Part shown: positions 16,462 to 24,590 of the stretch, piece after piece
How positions within the stretch are numbered: position 1 is the stretch's first letter
How the letters are laid out: the number at the start of each line of letters is the position of its first letter
Source: CAIYPH01 sp043744375
Lineage (GTDB): Bacteria > Pseudomonadota > Alphaproteobacteria > Acetobacterales > Acetobacteraceae
Assembly: GCA_043744375.1 (NCBI GenBank)
Contig: JAYTUU010000142.1
Coordinates: 1-47,331, forward strand
Length of the DNA: 47,331 bases
Reading direction: 5' to 3'
The notes under the pieces: model-generated
The model's database searches: none
Told to the model about the DNA's origin: nothing
What the model saw: only the letters and a program-made list of their open reading frames with translations
Position numbers and translations under genes: made by a program

Positions 16462-17679
16462 ATGACCGCGGTCGTTGTGGCAGGCGCCGGCCATGCCGCG
16501 GTGCAGCTTGCGGCCGTGCTGCGGCAGGGCGGGTTCGAGGGTGCGATCACGCTGATCGGCGACGAGCCGGGCCTGCCCTATCAGCGCCCGCCGCTCTCCA
16601 AGGCCTATCTCGAAGGGCACATGGAGGAGCCGGCGCTGGCACTGCGGCAGGAGAGTTTCTTCGCCACCCAGCGCGTGACGCTGATCATCGGGGATGCCGT
16701 CGCCGCCATCGATCGCGCCGGCCATGCGGTCGTGCTCGCCTCCGGTGCCCGCCACGACTATGCCCATCTTGTGTTGGCGACGGGGGCGGCGAACCGTGCG
16801 CTGCCGGTTCCCGGCGCGACCCTGCCGGGCGTCGTCGGCTTGCGCACGTTGGCGGACGCACGGGCGATGCGGGCCCGGCTCGACACGCTGCGCCGCGTTG
16901 TTGTGATCGGCGCCGGTTTCATAGGGCTTGAATTCGCCGCCGTGGCTGCCGCGCGTGGCATCGAGGTGAGCATCATCGAGCAAGCGCCGCGCCCGCTGAT
17001 GCGCGGCGTCTCTGCGCCGATGGCGGCCCACATTGCCGCCACTCATAAGGGATGGGGAGCGCGGCTGCTGACCGACACCGGTGTCCGCGCCTTTCATGGC
17101 GACGGCCGTGTCATGGGGGTGGAGACGAGCACTGGCGAGGTGATCCCCGCCGACCTCGTTCTGGTCGCCATCGGTGTTATTCCCAATGCCGGCCTCGCCG
17201 CCGCGGCGGGGCTTGCCGTCGGCAATGGCATCGAGGTCGATGCCATGCTGAGCACGTCGGACCCCACGATTTCCGCCATCGGCGATTGCGCTGCCTTCCC
17301 GATCGCAGCGCAGTTCGGTGTCGGCCAATTCCGGCTGGAATCGGTGCAGAACGCTGCCGATCAGGCACGCTGCGTCGCTGATCGACTGCGCGGCAAGCCG
17401 GCGCCCTACGCCCGGCTGCCGTGGTTCTGGAGCGATCAGGGAACTCTCAAGTTGCAGATCGCCGGATTGTCGGGCGGCCATGACCAGACGGTTCTGCGGG
17501 GCGATCCGGCGAGCGGGAGTTTCTCGGTGTTCTGCTTTCAGGCCGATCGCCTGCTGGCGGTTGAATCGCTAAACGCCCAGGCCGACCACATGATCGCCCG
17601 CAAGCTCCTGTCCGCACCGTCGGCACTGACGCCGCAGCAGACGGCCGACCCGGGGTTCGACTTGCGCAAGGCCGGCTGA
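16462..17679 (+). CDS. FAD/NAD(P)H ferredoxin reductase of the CYP153 system
   Basis: 405 residues with two dinucleotide-binding motifs: AGAGHAAVQLAAVLR (about 6-20) for FAD and VVVIGAGFIGLEFAAVAAARG (about 146-166) for NAD(P)H. LPYQRPPLSKAYL is the hallmark of the putidaredoxin/rubredoxin reductase family, and the C-terminal PWFWSDQGTLKLQIAGL is the reductase_C domain. It starts 7 nt after the P450 stop. The start at 16462 gives the expected N-terminus just before the FAD motif. It would pass electrons from NAD(P)H to the ferredoxin at 14813. Confidence 0.92.
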   Translation: MTAVVVAGAGHAAVQLAAVLRQGGFEGAITLIGDEPGLPYQRPPLSKAYLEGHMEEPALALRQESFFATQRVTLIIGDAVAAIDRAGHAVVLASGARHDYAHLVLATGAANRALPVPGATLPGVVGLRTLADARAMRARLDTLRRVVVIGAGFIGLEFAAVAAARGIEVSIIEQAPRPLMRGVSAPMAAHIAATHKGWGARLLTDTGVRAFHGDGRVMGVETSTGEVIPADLVLVAIGVIPNAGLAAAAGLAVGNGIEVDAMLSTSDPTISAIGDCAAFPIAAQFGVGQFRLESVQNAADQARCVADRLRGKPAPYARLPWFWSDQGTLKLQIAGLSGGHDQTVLRGDPASGSFSVFCFQADRLLAVESLNAQADHMIARKLLSAPSALTPQQTADPGFDLRKAG

Positions 17680-17715
17680 AGCGGCCATTGGCCACGGCTC
17701 GGCAATCGCTAGGCT

Positions 17716-17811
17716 GTGCAGAACGAAGGGGCGAGGGACCGGCATGACAAGAACACACAGGAACCGCCGCAGCCAAAGGACGAGTTCGTGTTCAAGTTCG
17801 TGAAGCCCTGA
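17716..17811 (+). pseudogene. possible micro-ORF with disturbed start
   Basis: In one frame, 17716-17811 reads from a GTG without a ribosome site and ends in EPPQPKDEFVFKFVKP-stop, a composition that looks coding. A purine-rich ribosome-site-like stretch (GGGGCGAGGGACC) lies before an ATG at 17744, but that ATG is in a different frame and gives only a Ser/Arg-rich 19-mer. A single missing base after the ATG would explain this. It may be a decayed or mis-sequenced micro-gene, or chance. Confidence 0.25.
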
Positions 17812-17818
17812 GGCGGGC

Positions 17819-18589
17819 TCAGCGCGCCACTTCGGCGTCGAACAGCCCCAACACTGCGGCGAAGGCGCGTTCGGCCGCAACCGGGTCGTGGCACCAGCGT
17901 GTCGGGAAGGTCCAGCCATGGGCGGCCGGGAAGTGCTCGGTCCGCCCGCGTATGCCGCTTGTTGCAATCATGCGTTCGATGACGCCCTGGTGGGCGTCGG
18001 GACAGGTCTCGTCGTTGCTGGCAAAGCCGAAATAGACGGCGCCTTTGACGCGCGGGATATAGCGATGCGGGGAGTTGTCGCCCTCCCACACCAGCCGTCC
18101 ACCATGCAGGCAGGCAATCGCGGTGATCGCGTCGCCATAGGTGGCCCCGGCGCCGAGCGCGTGGCGGGCACCCATGCAGTAGCCGACGGTACCGAAACGG
18201 TTGATCCCGTAGAGTTGTCGCGTGGCGATATGGGTGAGCAGCGCGCCGGTGTCGGCGATTGTCATCTCGACCGTGGTGCCCGTGTTCGCCGCATGCATTG
18301 CAGGATCGAGCGGGTCATCCGCGCCGGCCGGAACGGCGAACCGCAGAGTGCCGTGCCGGTAGTAGAGGTCGGGCAGGAACACGACATACCCTTGCCCGGC
18401 ATAACGCTCGCACATCGCCGCGAGTTCGGGCCGCAGCCCGAACGCATCCATGTAGAAGATCACTCCACCTTTGCGATCCCCTCCACTTTTGTGAACCCCT
18501 CCACTTTTGTGAACCCCGTCCGGCGGGAGGAATATCTGGACGGGAAGCGTGCCGTCAACGGTTGCGACTTCGAGAGGGATGGCCGCCAT
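17819..18589 (-). CDS. dienelactone hydrolase family protein
   Basis: 256 residues, alpha/beta-hydrolase fold. Nucleophile C138 sits in GYCMGAR, the Asp is in SNDETCPDAH (D193 or D198) and H224 in AAHGWTFP, the Cys-Asp-His triad of dienelactone hydrolases. Family members hydrolyse lactones or esters. Residues about 25-42 (VHKSGGVHKSGGDRKGG) come from an 18-bp tandem repeat inserted between the first two strands. The start lies 5 nt after the Gfo/Idh gene stop, so it is the last gene of the ABC-linked minus-strand cluster, where it could open a lactone made by the upstream sugar or alcohol oxidoreductases. That pathway role is inferred. Confidence 0.85.
   Translation of the reverse strand: MAAIPLEVATVDGTLPVQIFLPPDGVHKSGGVHKSGGDRKGGVIFYMDAFGLRPELAAMCERYAGQGYVVFLPDLYYRHGTLRFAVPAGADDPLDPAMHAANTGTTVEMTIADTGALLTHIATRQLYGINRFGTVGYCMGARHALGAGATYGDAITAIACLHGGRLVWEGDNSPHRYIPRVKGAVYFGFASNDETCPDAHQGVIERMIATSGIRGRTEHFPAAHGWTFPTRWCHDPVAAERAFAAVLGLFDAEVAR
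18463..18516. repeat. 18-bp tandem repeat inside the dienelactone hydrolase gene
   Basis: Two identical units CTCCACTTTTGTGAACCC (18481-18498, 18499-18516) are preceded by a third with three changes (18463-18480). The unit length is a multiple of three, so the frame is kept, adding a Gly/Lys/Ser-rich linker to the protein. Confidence 0.9.
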
Positions 18590-18594
18590 GCTGG

Positions 18595-19590
18595 TCAGCC
18601 CAGCGGCCGCCAGATGCCGCCGTCGCGAGCGGAGTCGAACGCTGCCTCGACGATGGCGGTTGCCATCACGGCATCGGCGAAACTACAGGCGACTGATGTA
18701 CCGTTGCGCAATGAACCGATGAAGTCGGCGGTGGCGCCGCCCGGTGTCGGGTCGGCGGCATGTTCTTCGAGGGCCGCGCCGCGTTTGCTGCGGACGGTCA
18801 ACGTCCAGCCAATCGGCAGGTCCAGCGGGCGGCGGAGCTCGATCATGCCGTCCTCGCCGAAGATGCGGATTTCATCCCACATGTGCCAGCCTTCCTCGAT
18901 GCAGGTCATCTGGCATTCGAGATCGTTGAAGAGCAGCTCTATGAAGCCGCCGTGATCGACGCGCTCGGCGGAGCCACCGCGGAGGCGGCTGCGCAGGGCG
19001 GTTGGTGCCCGATCGATTAGCCATGGCACGATGTCCGCCATATGGGTCGCGCGCCCCGTGTAGGGGCCGCCGCCGCCGAGTTCGGGTTTCAGGAACCAGC
19101 CTGCGCGTTCGTAGCCGAGCTGGACCGTCTGGATGTAGCGGACGGCGCCGATGCCGCCGGCGCGGATGATCTCGCGTGCCCTGAGGCAGCCGAGATCGAA
19201 GCGCCGGTTGAATGCGACTGCGTTGACGCGGCTGCGTTCGGCCGCCTTGGCGGCGAGGGCGCGGGCTTCGGCTGCGTGCAGAACGAACGGCTTGTCGCAC
19301 AGAACATGCCAGTCGCGATCAAGGGCGAAGTCGACGTGGCCGGCGTGCAGGGCATGCGGCGTGGTCACGATGGCCATGGCGGTGCCCGTCGGCCGCGGCA
19401 GCGCGTCTGGGGTGGCGACGAGCGCGGCTCCCGTGCGCCGTGCCAGGTCGCGCGTCGCTTCGCTCGGGGACGGATCGAAAATGCCCGCGAAAGTGATCGA
19501 CGGATCGGCCTCCAGGGTCGGCACGTGGTAGCGACGGGAGAAATTGCCGCAGCCGAGCATGATGACGGCGATGGGATCAGCGGCGGGCAT
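18595..19590 (-). CDS. Gfo/Idh/MocA family oxidoreductase
   Basis: 331 residues. The Rossmann motif VIMLGCGNFSRRYHVPTLE (about 8-26) is followed by the acidic-end strand FAGIFDPS, and the conserved CDKPFVLHAAEARAL (about 101-115) carries the E/D-K-P motif typical of this family of sugar and polyol dehydrogenases. The C-terminal half holds the substrate-binding sheet with HMADIVPWLI. ATG 19590 has GGAGG at the right distance and overlaps the GMC gene end by 14 nt; the upstream ATG at 19614 is less likely. It works with the GMC enzyme and hydrolase in the same unit, presumably on an imported sugar derivative. Confidence 0.87.
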   Translation of the reverse strand: MPAADPIAVIMLGCGNFSRRYHVPTLEADPSITFAGIFDPSPSEATRDLARRTGAALVATPDALPRPTGTAMAIVTTPHALHAGHVDFALDRDWHVLCDKPFVLHAAEARALAAKAAERSRVNAVAFNRRFDLGCLRAREIIRAGGIGAVRYIQTVQLGYERAGWFLKPELGGGGPYTGRATHMADIVPWLIDRAPTALRSRLRGGSAERVDHGGFIELLFNDLECQMTCIEEGWHMWDEIRIFGEDGMIELRRPLDLPIGWTLTVRSKRGAALEEHAADPTPGGATADFIGSLRNGTSVACSFADAVMATAIVEAAFDSARDGGIWRPLG

Positions 19591-21226
19591 GCTGCAACGC
19601 CTCCGGATAGGCATTGTCGCCGGCCTCGCGGAGCAGGAAGTCGGCGCAGCGCTCGCCGATCATGAAGGACGGCGCGTTGGTGTTCGAGGACACCATCGTC
19701 GGCATGATCGATGCGTCTGCGACGCGCAAGCCGGCGATCCCGCGCACTCTCAGTTCGGTGTCGACGACGGCCATGCCGTCAGTGCCCATCTTGCAGGTTC
19801 CGATCGGGTGGTAGGACGTCGCGCCCAGCTTGGCGATGTGGGCGAGCAGCGCCTCGTCCGACTGCGCGTCCGGGCCGGGGCGCACCTCGCGAACGATCAG
19901 CGCCTTCAGGGCAGGCTGATCGGCGATGCGCCGCGCGAGGCGAAGGGCCGCGAGGCTGGTCTGCTTGTCGCGCGGGTCCGCCAGGTAATTGGCGACAATG
20001 GCCGGCGGTGCCTCGGGATCTGCAGCCGTGATGTGGACGGAGCCTTTCGATTCCGGGCGCAGCGCGAACGTGCCGATGCCAAAGCCCGGGAACTTGTCGA
20101 GCTCGAGCTTGTTGGGATGCCGCGGGTCTTCGGCGCTGAGATTGTGCATCTGGATCTTGACGTCCGGCCGGTCGAGTCCCGGATCGGTCTTGGCAAGGGC
20201 GTGGGCGGTTGCGGTGCAGGTCGCCATGTGGCCGTCGCGGGTGAGGAGATATTGCAATCCCATCCAGGCCTGACGGAGTGGATTGCCGATGATGTCGTTC
20301 AGGGTGATCGGGCGCGTGCACTCGAAGGAGATGCGGGTGTGGAGGTGGTCACGGCAGTTCTCGCCGACCCCCGGCAAGTGAGCGACGCTGGTGATGCCAA
20401 GCTCGGCGAGGCGCTCGCGGTCGCCGATACCGGAGAGTTCGAGCAGTTGCGGGCTTTGCACGGCGCCGGCGCTGATGATTACCTCGCGCGTGGCACGGGC
20501 GAAATGATCGGTCTGGCCGACGCGGTATTCGACACCAACGGCGCGGCCGTTTTCGATCCGGATACGATGCACCCGCGCGCTAGTGCGCAGATGCAGGTTG
20601 GTCCGCCCTCGCGCGCCCCGCAGATAGGCCTCGCGGCCACCATGGCGCAGGCCTTTCTTGGTGTTCGTCTGCAGGAAGCCGACTCCCTCGTACTGCGCGC
20701 CGTTATAATCCGGCGTGGCGGGAATGCCCGCCTCGATGCAGGCCTGGTGGAAGGCGTCGCCGAGCGTGTTGGCGCCGGAGAGACTGATGTTGACCGGGCC
20801 ATCGCGGCCGCGGAGTTTGCTGTCGCCACCGGCGTAGGATTCGATGCGGTTAAGATACGGCAGCACGTCCGCATGGCCCCAGCCCGCGCAGCCGCTATCG
20901 CGCCAGTTGTCGTACTCGGCCGGCTCGCCGCGCACCCAGAGCATGCCGTTGACGGTGGAGGAGCCGCCGAGCACGCGGCCGCGCGGCCAGAACATCTTGC
21001 GGTTGCCCATATTCCCCTCAGGCTGCGTATGAAAACGCCAGAGCCCGCGATCGGACAGCAGCACGTAGCCGGCGCCGAGGGGAACCTTGAGCCAGATCCA
21101 CGGATCGTCGGCACCAGCCTCCAGCAACAACACCCGATGCCGCCCGCTCGCACTCAGCCGCGCCGTAATGGCACTCCCAGCCGATCCGCCACCGACAACA
21201 ATGTAGTCGTACTCAGGTGTTTCCAC
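19577..21226 (-). CDS. GMC-family FAD-dependent alcohol oxidoreductase
   Basis: 549 residues, similar in length to choline dehydrogenase-like enzymes. N-terminal YDYIVVGGGSAGSAITARLS is the FAD motif, WPRGRVLGGSSTVNGMLWVRG (about 79-99) is GMC signature 1, and GAVQSPQLLELSGIG (about 252-266) is signature 2. The catalytic His is in SYHPIGTCKMG, with the second-site Asn in SSNTNAPSFMIGERCAD. No signal peptide is evident. It follows the sugar-ABC permease across a 94-nt gap that contains the AT-rich hairpin repeat, and precedes Gfo/Idh and dienelactone hydrolase genes. It likely oxidises an alcohol group on the imported compound. Confidence 0.92.
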   Translation of the reverse strand: METPEYDYIVVGGGSAGSAITARLSASGRHRVLLLEAGADDPWIWLKVPLGAGYVLLSDRGLWRFHTQPEGNMGNRKMFWPRGRVLGGSSTVNGMLWVRGEPAEYDNWRDSGCAGWGHADVLPYLNRIESYAGGDSKLRGRDGPVNISLSGANTLGDAFHQACIEAGIPATPDYNGAQYEGVGFLQTNTKKGLRHGGREAYLRGARGRTNLHLRTSARVHRIRIENGRAVGVEYRVGQTDHFARATREVIISAGAVQSPQLLELSGIGDRERLAELGITSVAHLPGVGENCRDHLHTRISFECTRPITLNDIIGNPLRQAWMGLQYLLTRDGHMATCTATAHALAKTDPGLDRPDVKIQMHNLSAEDPRHPNKLELDKFPGFGIGTFALRPESKGSVHITAADPEAPPAIVANYLADPRDKQTSLAALRLARRIADQPALKALIVREVRPGPDAQSDEALLAHIAKLGATSYHPIGTCKMGTDGMAVVDTELRVRGIAGLRVADASIMPTMVSSNTNAPSFMIGERCADFLLREAGDNAYPEALQHARR

Positions 21227-21248
21227 GTCGCGACTCCGCTAAACGGAT

Positions 21249-21316
21249 AAATTTTTTTGTTTCTTTTTTGCAAAAAAGAAAGCGCTTCTTTTTGAAAAAA
21301 GAAGCAAAAACTTTTC
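21249..21316. repeat. AT-rich double-hairpin dispersed repeat, copy 1
   Basis: A perfect 22-nt palindrome at 21260-21281 (TTTCTTTTTTG and its complement) is followed by a 10-bp stem with GA centre at 21284-21305 (GCTTCTTTTT/AAAAAGAAGC), then CAAAAACTTTTC. The last 36 nt are identical to copy 2 at 42881-42916. It fills the 94-nt gap between a permease and the GMC gene. It could form a cruciform and, read as RNA, one or two U-rich stem-loops. Confidence 0.9.
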
Positions 21317-21320
21317 TCCA

Positions 21321-22169
21321 CTATTCCTTTACGCCTCCGGCTGCGAGGCCACGGACGAGGTAGTTGCGTACCAATATCGAGAACACGACTACCGGCAGCA
21401 TCACCAGCGTGCCGGCGGCGGCGATGCGGCCCCATTCCCAGCCGGTGTATTGGATGAAGTTTACGATCGCGACCGGCGCGGTCGAGGCGTTTGTTCGGGT
21501 CAGCACCAGGGCGTAGAAAAAATCATTCCAGGAAAGGATGAAGCAGATCACCGCGGTTGCGGCCAGGCCGGGGGCGGAGAGCGGCAGGGTTACGCGGCGA
21601 AACGCTTCCCACACGCCGCAGCCGTCGATCCAGGCGGCTTCTTCGAGTTCGCGTGGCACGCTGTCGAAATACGGTTGCATCATCCAGATCACCAAGGCGA
21701 GGTTGAAGGTGAGATAGACGATGATGAGGCCGGCCAACGTGTCCGACAGACCGAGGAAGCGGTAGGCGAGGAAGAACGGGATTGTGAAGGCGATCGGCGG
21801 GGCCATGCGGGTCGCGAGGATCCACAGGGCGATGCCGCGCGTGGATTTGAAGCCACCGCGCGAGAGTGAATAGGAGGCGGGGACGCCGATCACCAAAGCG
21901 AGCACAGTGGAGGTGACTGAAGTGATCAGGCTGTTGACGAAGGAGGCGGGAAAAGCGCCGGTCCAGAGTGCCTTGTAGTGCGCGAGGGTGGGTGCGAAGA
22001 GCAGGTCGTAGCCGAAGATGTCGGAGTTCGGGCGGAACGACATCTGCACCAGCCAGCCGAATGGGAACAATACGAGCAGCAGCAGCACGATGGTCGCTGC
22101 GTCGCCAAAATGGCGGCGGTTGCGCTGGAACCAGAGGCCACGACGCCGCGTCTTAGCCTGCTTCGGCAT
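21321..22169 (-). CDS. carbohydrate ABC transporter permease, MalG type
   Basis: A 282-residue inner-membrane protein with six hydrophobic segments. The cytoplasmic coupling loop EAAWIDGCGVWEAFRRVTLPLSAPG (about 178-202) is the EAA motif of importer permeases in the MalG/UgpE group. It overlaps the upstream permease by 17 nt. No ATPase gene is present in the cluster, so it must pair with a remote or shared ATPase. Confidence 0.9.
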   Translation of the reverse strand: MPKQAKTRRRGLWFQRNRRHFGDAATIVLLLLVLFPFGWLVQMSFRPNSDIFGYDLLFAPTLAHYKALWTGAFPASFVNSLITSVTSTVLALVIGVPASYSLSRGGFKSTRGIALWILATRMAPPIAFTIPFFLAYRFLGLSDTLAGLIIVYLTFNLALVIWMMQPYFDSVPRELEEAAWIDGCGVWEAFRRVTLPLSAPGLAATAVICFILSWNDFFYALVLTRTNASTAPVAIVNFIQYTGWEWGRIAAAGTLVMLPVVVFSILVRNYLVRGLAAGGVKE

Positions 22170-23046
22170 GCCCGGCTCCGGTCAGTCGGTCGATGATCCA
22201 GCTCAGCAGAAAAATCCCAGCGACCATCAATGTCGCGATGGCGCTGCCATAGCCCCACAGCGAGAAGGTGAAGGCCTGCCGATAACCATAGTAGTTCGTG
22301 ACTTCCGTGACATCGCCCGGCCCACCATCGGTGAGCACGAAGATCAACGGAAACGCCTTGATGCTGTCGATCAGACGGAAGATCCCGGCGACGATCATGG
22401 TCTGCTGGATGTACGGGAAAATAACGAACCGGAACATCTGCCAGTCATTGGCGCCGTCGATCCGCGCGGCCTCGACCGGCGAGGCCGGCACCATCTGCAA
22501 GGCGGCCAGTGCCATCAGCATGGTGAACGGGAACCACTCCCAGGTCTCGGCGATCACGATGGCCATCAACGCGGTGTTGGGATTGGTGATCAGCGAGTCG
22601 ACCGGCAGGCCGATGGCCTCCATCAAGCGGTGGAACGGGCTGATATCGACGGCGTACATCACGCGCCAGAGGATACCGACGACGATCGGTGGCAAGACCA
22701 TCGGGATGAGGAAGCCGGAGCGGGCAAACTGGCGAATGCGAGTGCCGCCGTTCAGCAGCAGGGCGACGCCGAGGCCGATGAGGAGCTGCGCGATCACCGT
22801 GGCGACGGACAGCTTGACCTGGACCCAGGCGGAGCGCGAGAAGCGTGGGTCCTCCCACAGGTCGGTGTAGTTGCCCATTGGCGTCGAGAAATCCCAGGCG
22901 CTGTCGGGCAGCGTCAGGTTCAGCGGCGTCAGCGAGGTGAGCACGAGATAGATTGCCGGCGCGATGGTGATGATCGCGAGCACCACCAGCGCCGGCGCCA
23001 GGCCGAGGCGAAAGGCGGATCGTCGTTGGGCGTCCCAGCCGGTCAT
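22153..23046 (-). CDS. carbohydrate ABC transporter permease, MalF/UgpA type
   Basis: A 297-residue inner-membrane protein with six hydrophobic segments. The EAA loop reads PVEAARIDGANDWQMFRFVIFP (about 189-210), and the family landmark LTDGGPGDVTEVTNYYGYRQAF lies further on. It is translationally coupled to the downstream permease and lies 31 nt after the binding-protein gene. It forms the heterodimeric channel with the product of 21321-22169. Confidence 0.9.
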   Translation of the reverse strand: MTGWDAQRRSAFRLGLAPALVVLAIITIAPAIYLVLTSLTPLNLTLPDSAWDFSTPMGNYTDLWEDPRFSRSAWVQVKLSVATVIAQLLIGLGVALLLNGGTRIRQFARSGFLIPMVLPPIVVGILWRVMYAVDISPFHRLMEAIGLPVDSLITNPNTALMAIVIAETWEWFPFTMLMALAALQMVPASPVEAARIDGANDWQMFRFVIFPYIQQTMIVAGIFRLIDSIKAFPLIFVLTDGGPGDVTEVTNYYGYRQAFTFSLWGYGSAIATLMVAGIFLLSWIIDRLTGAGHAEAG

Positions 23047-23077
23047 CCGACGTATTCCGGCACGCGCCGCGCGCGGC

Positions 23078-24430
23078 TTAGAATTTTACACCGGCGCGAC
23101 GCAGGTCGGCGATGGCGTTGGTCTGTGCCAGCGCCAGCGACTCCTTGGCCTTCATCTGCCCGGAGATGATCCGGCTCATGGCCTGGTTGATCTGCGCGTT
23201 GGCCTGCGGATAGACGTGGACGGTGCGGTATTTCATGTGCCCCTGCTCGCCCAGCGCAATTGTGTCGAGGAACAGCTGCCCGGTATCGACGCCGTTGATC
23301 ACCATCTTCTTCTTGTAGGCCTCGGAACCGATCAGCGATTTGCGCGTGACCGAGCCAAGCCCGTGCTTCTGCGTCATCGACCCCACGAGTTCCTTGGACA
23401 TCGCCCATTTGATGAACTCCCACGACGCATCCTTGTTCTTCGCGCCAGTCGGGATACCCCAGCCATGCGAGGCGATGCCGGGGAAGCGGCCTTTCGGGCC
23501 TTTCGGGATCAGTGAGAAATTTGACGTGCTCGCGACCTTGCTGCCGCTTTCGCCGAGCAATGCGACAAAGGCGTGGTTGTGCAGCGAGTAGTTTACGCGG
23601 CCGGCCCGCAGAGCCTCGGTGACCTGGTCATAGGTGTAGCCGGCGGCGGCCGGGGGGCCGTAGGAATTGATCAGCTTGGCGAAGAATTCGGCGGCCTCCG
23701 CGGCCTCGGGCGTATCGAGCGTCGGCATCAGGTCGTCCGGCGGATTGCGGAAGATGTTGCCGCCGAAGCCCTGCAGGAACGGGATGAACGTCCAGCCCCA
23801 ATGGTTTTCCACCGCAAAGGCGGCGACGTTGTCTTTCTTGTTGATAATCTGCATCGCGCGGTCGAGTTCCTCGAACGTGTCGGGCATGCCGAGGCCGTTG
23901 GCCTTCAGGATGTCGAACCGCGACGAGGCCGTCATCAGCACGTCGGAGATCCAGGGAATGCCGTAGACGGCGCCGGCCTTGTCGCGCAACGGCTGCACGG
24001 AGCCGGGCAGGAAATCGGCGAAGTCCCAGTCGGCGGGGGTCTTGTTGGGATCCTTGATGAAGGGGTCGAGCGGTGTCAGCCAACCCGCGCCGATCCACCG
24101 GCTGGTGTAGATGAAGGTGACGTTGAGCACGTCGAAACCGGACCCCTTGGTCGAGAGTTCGAGGTCCGCGCGCTGGTTGTAGACCGGGAAGCCGGGGGTG
24201 TCGTAGTTGACCTTGATGCCGGTCTTCTCGGTGAATTCCGGCAGGTAGCCGGCGAGCAGTGTCGGGTAGGTGGCGCTCCAGCAGGAGACGTTCAGCGTGA
24301 CCCCGTCGAACGGCTTGCGGCCGCCCTGCGCCGGCGCCTTGCCAGAGGTCAGGGTGAACGGCACGGCGAGCGATCCGGCGCCGGCACGCAACAACTTCCG
24401 GCGCGTGAACCCTGTTTTAGACTGGCTCAT
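23078..24430 (-). CDS. sugar-type ABC substrate-binding protein, Tat-exported
   Basis: 450 residues. The N-terminus GFTRRKLLRAGAGSLAVPFTL is a twin-arginine signal with cleavage expected after about residue 35 (APAQG). The mature part has the extracellular solute-binding family 1 pattern: VTLNVSCWSATYPTLLAGYLPEFTEKTGIKVNYD, then KDNVAAFAVENHWGW, then FPGIASHGWGIPTGAKNKDASWEFIKW near the end. It is periplasmic and delivers its ligand to the two permeases. GGAAG precedes ATG 24430. First gene of the six-gene minus-strand cluster. Ligand unknown; a sugar or polyol derivative is most likely given the oxidoreductases downstream. Confidence 0.9.
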   Translation of the reverse strand: MSQSKTGFTRRKLLRAGAGSLAVPFTLTSGKAPAQGGRKPFDGVTLNVSCWSATYPTLLAGYLPEFTEKTGIKVNYDTPGFPVYNQRADLELSTKGSGFDVLNVTFIYTSRWIGAGWLTPLDPFIKDPNKTPADWDFADFLPGSVQPLRDKAGAVYGIPWISDVLMTASSRFDILKANGLGMPDTFEELDRAMQIINKKDNVAAFAVENHWGWTFIPFLQGFGGNIFRNPPDDLMPTLDTPEAAEAAEFFAKLINSYGPPAAAGYTYDQVTEALRAGRVNYSLHNHAFVALLGESGSKVASTSNFSLIPKGPKGRFPGIASHGWGIPTGAKNKDASWEFIKWAMSKELVGSMTQKHGLGSVTRKSLIGSEAYKKKMVINGVDTGQLFLDTIALGEQGHMKYRTVHVYPQANAQINQAMSRIISGQMKAKESLALAQTNAIADLRRAGVKF

Positions 24431-24590
24431 GACGTTCTTCCTGTGGCTTCGGGACTTTGACCATTGGTGCCGGCCGCTGCCCGATTTCTGTTCCTGGTAT
24501 TCCCTGCGACCCTATTTGGCGCGGGAAAGGGCAGCCTTCGCAAGTGACGTGGATTATCTCAAACCATGACTGTGAGTGCGGGGCCGGCCA

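Noticed and set aside
18463..18516. Tandem 18-bp units as a CRISPR array
   Set aside because: There are no spacers; the units are directly adjacent, number only three and keep the reading frame of a hydrolase gene.
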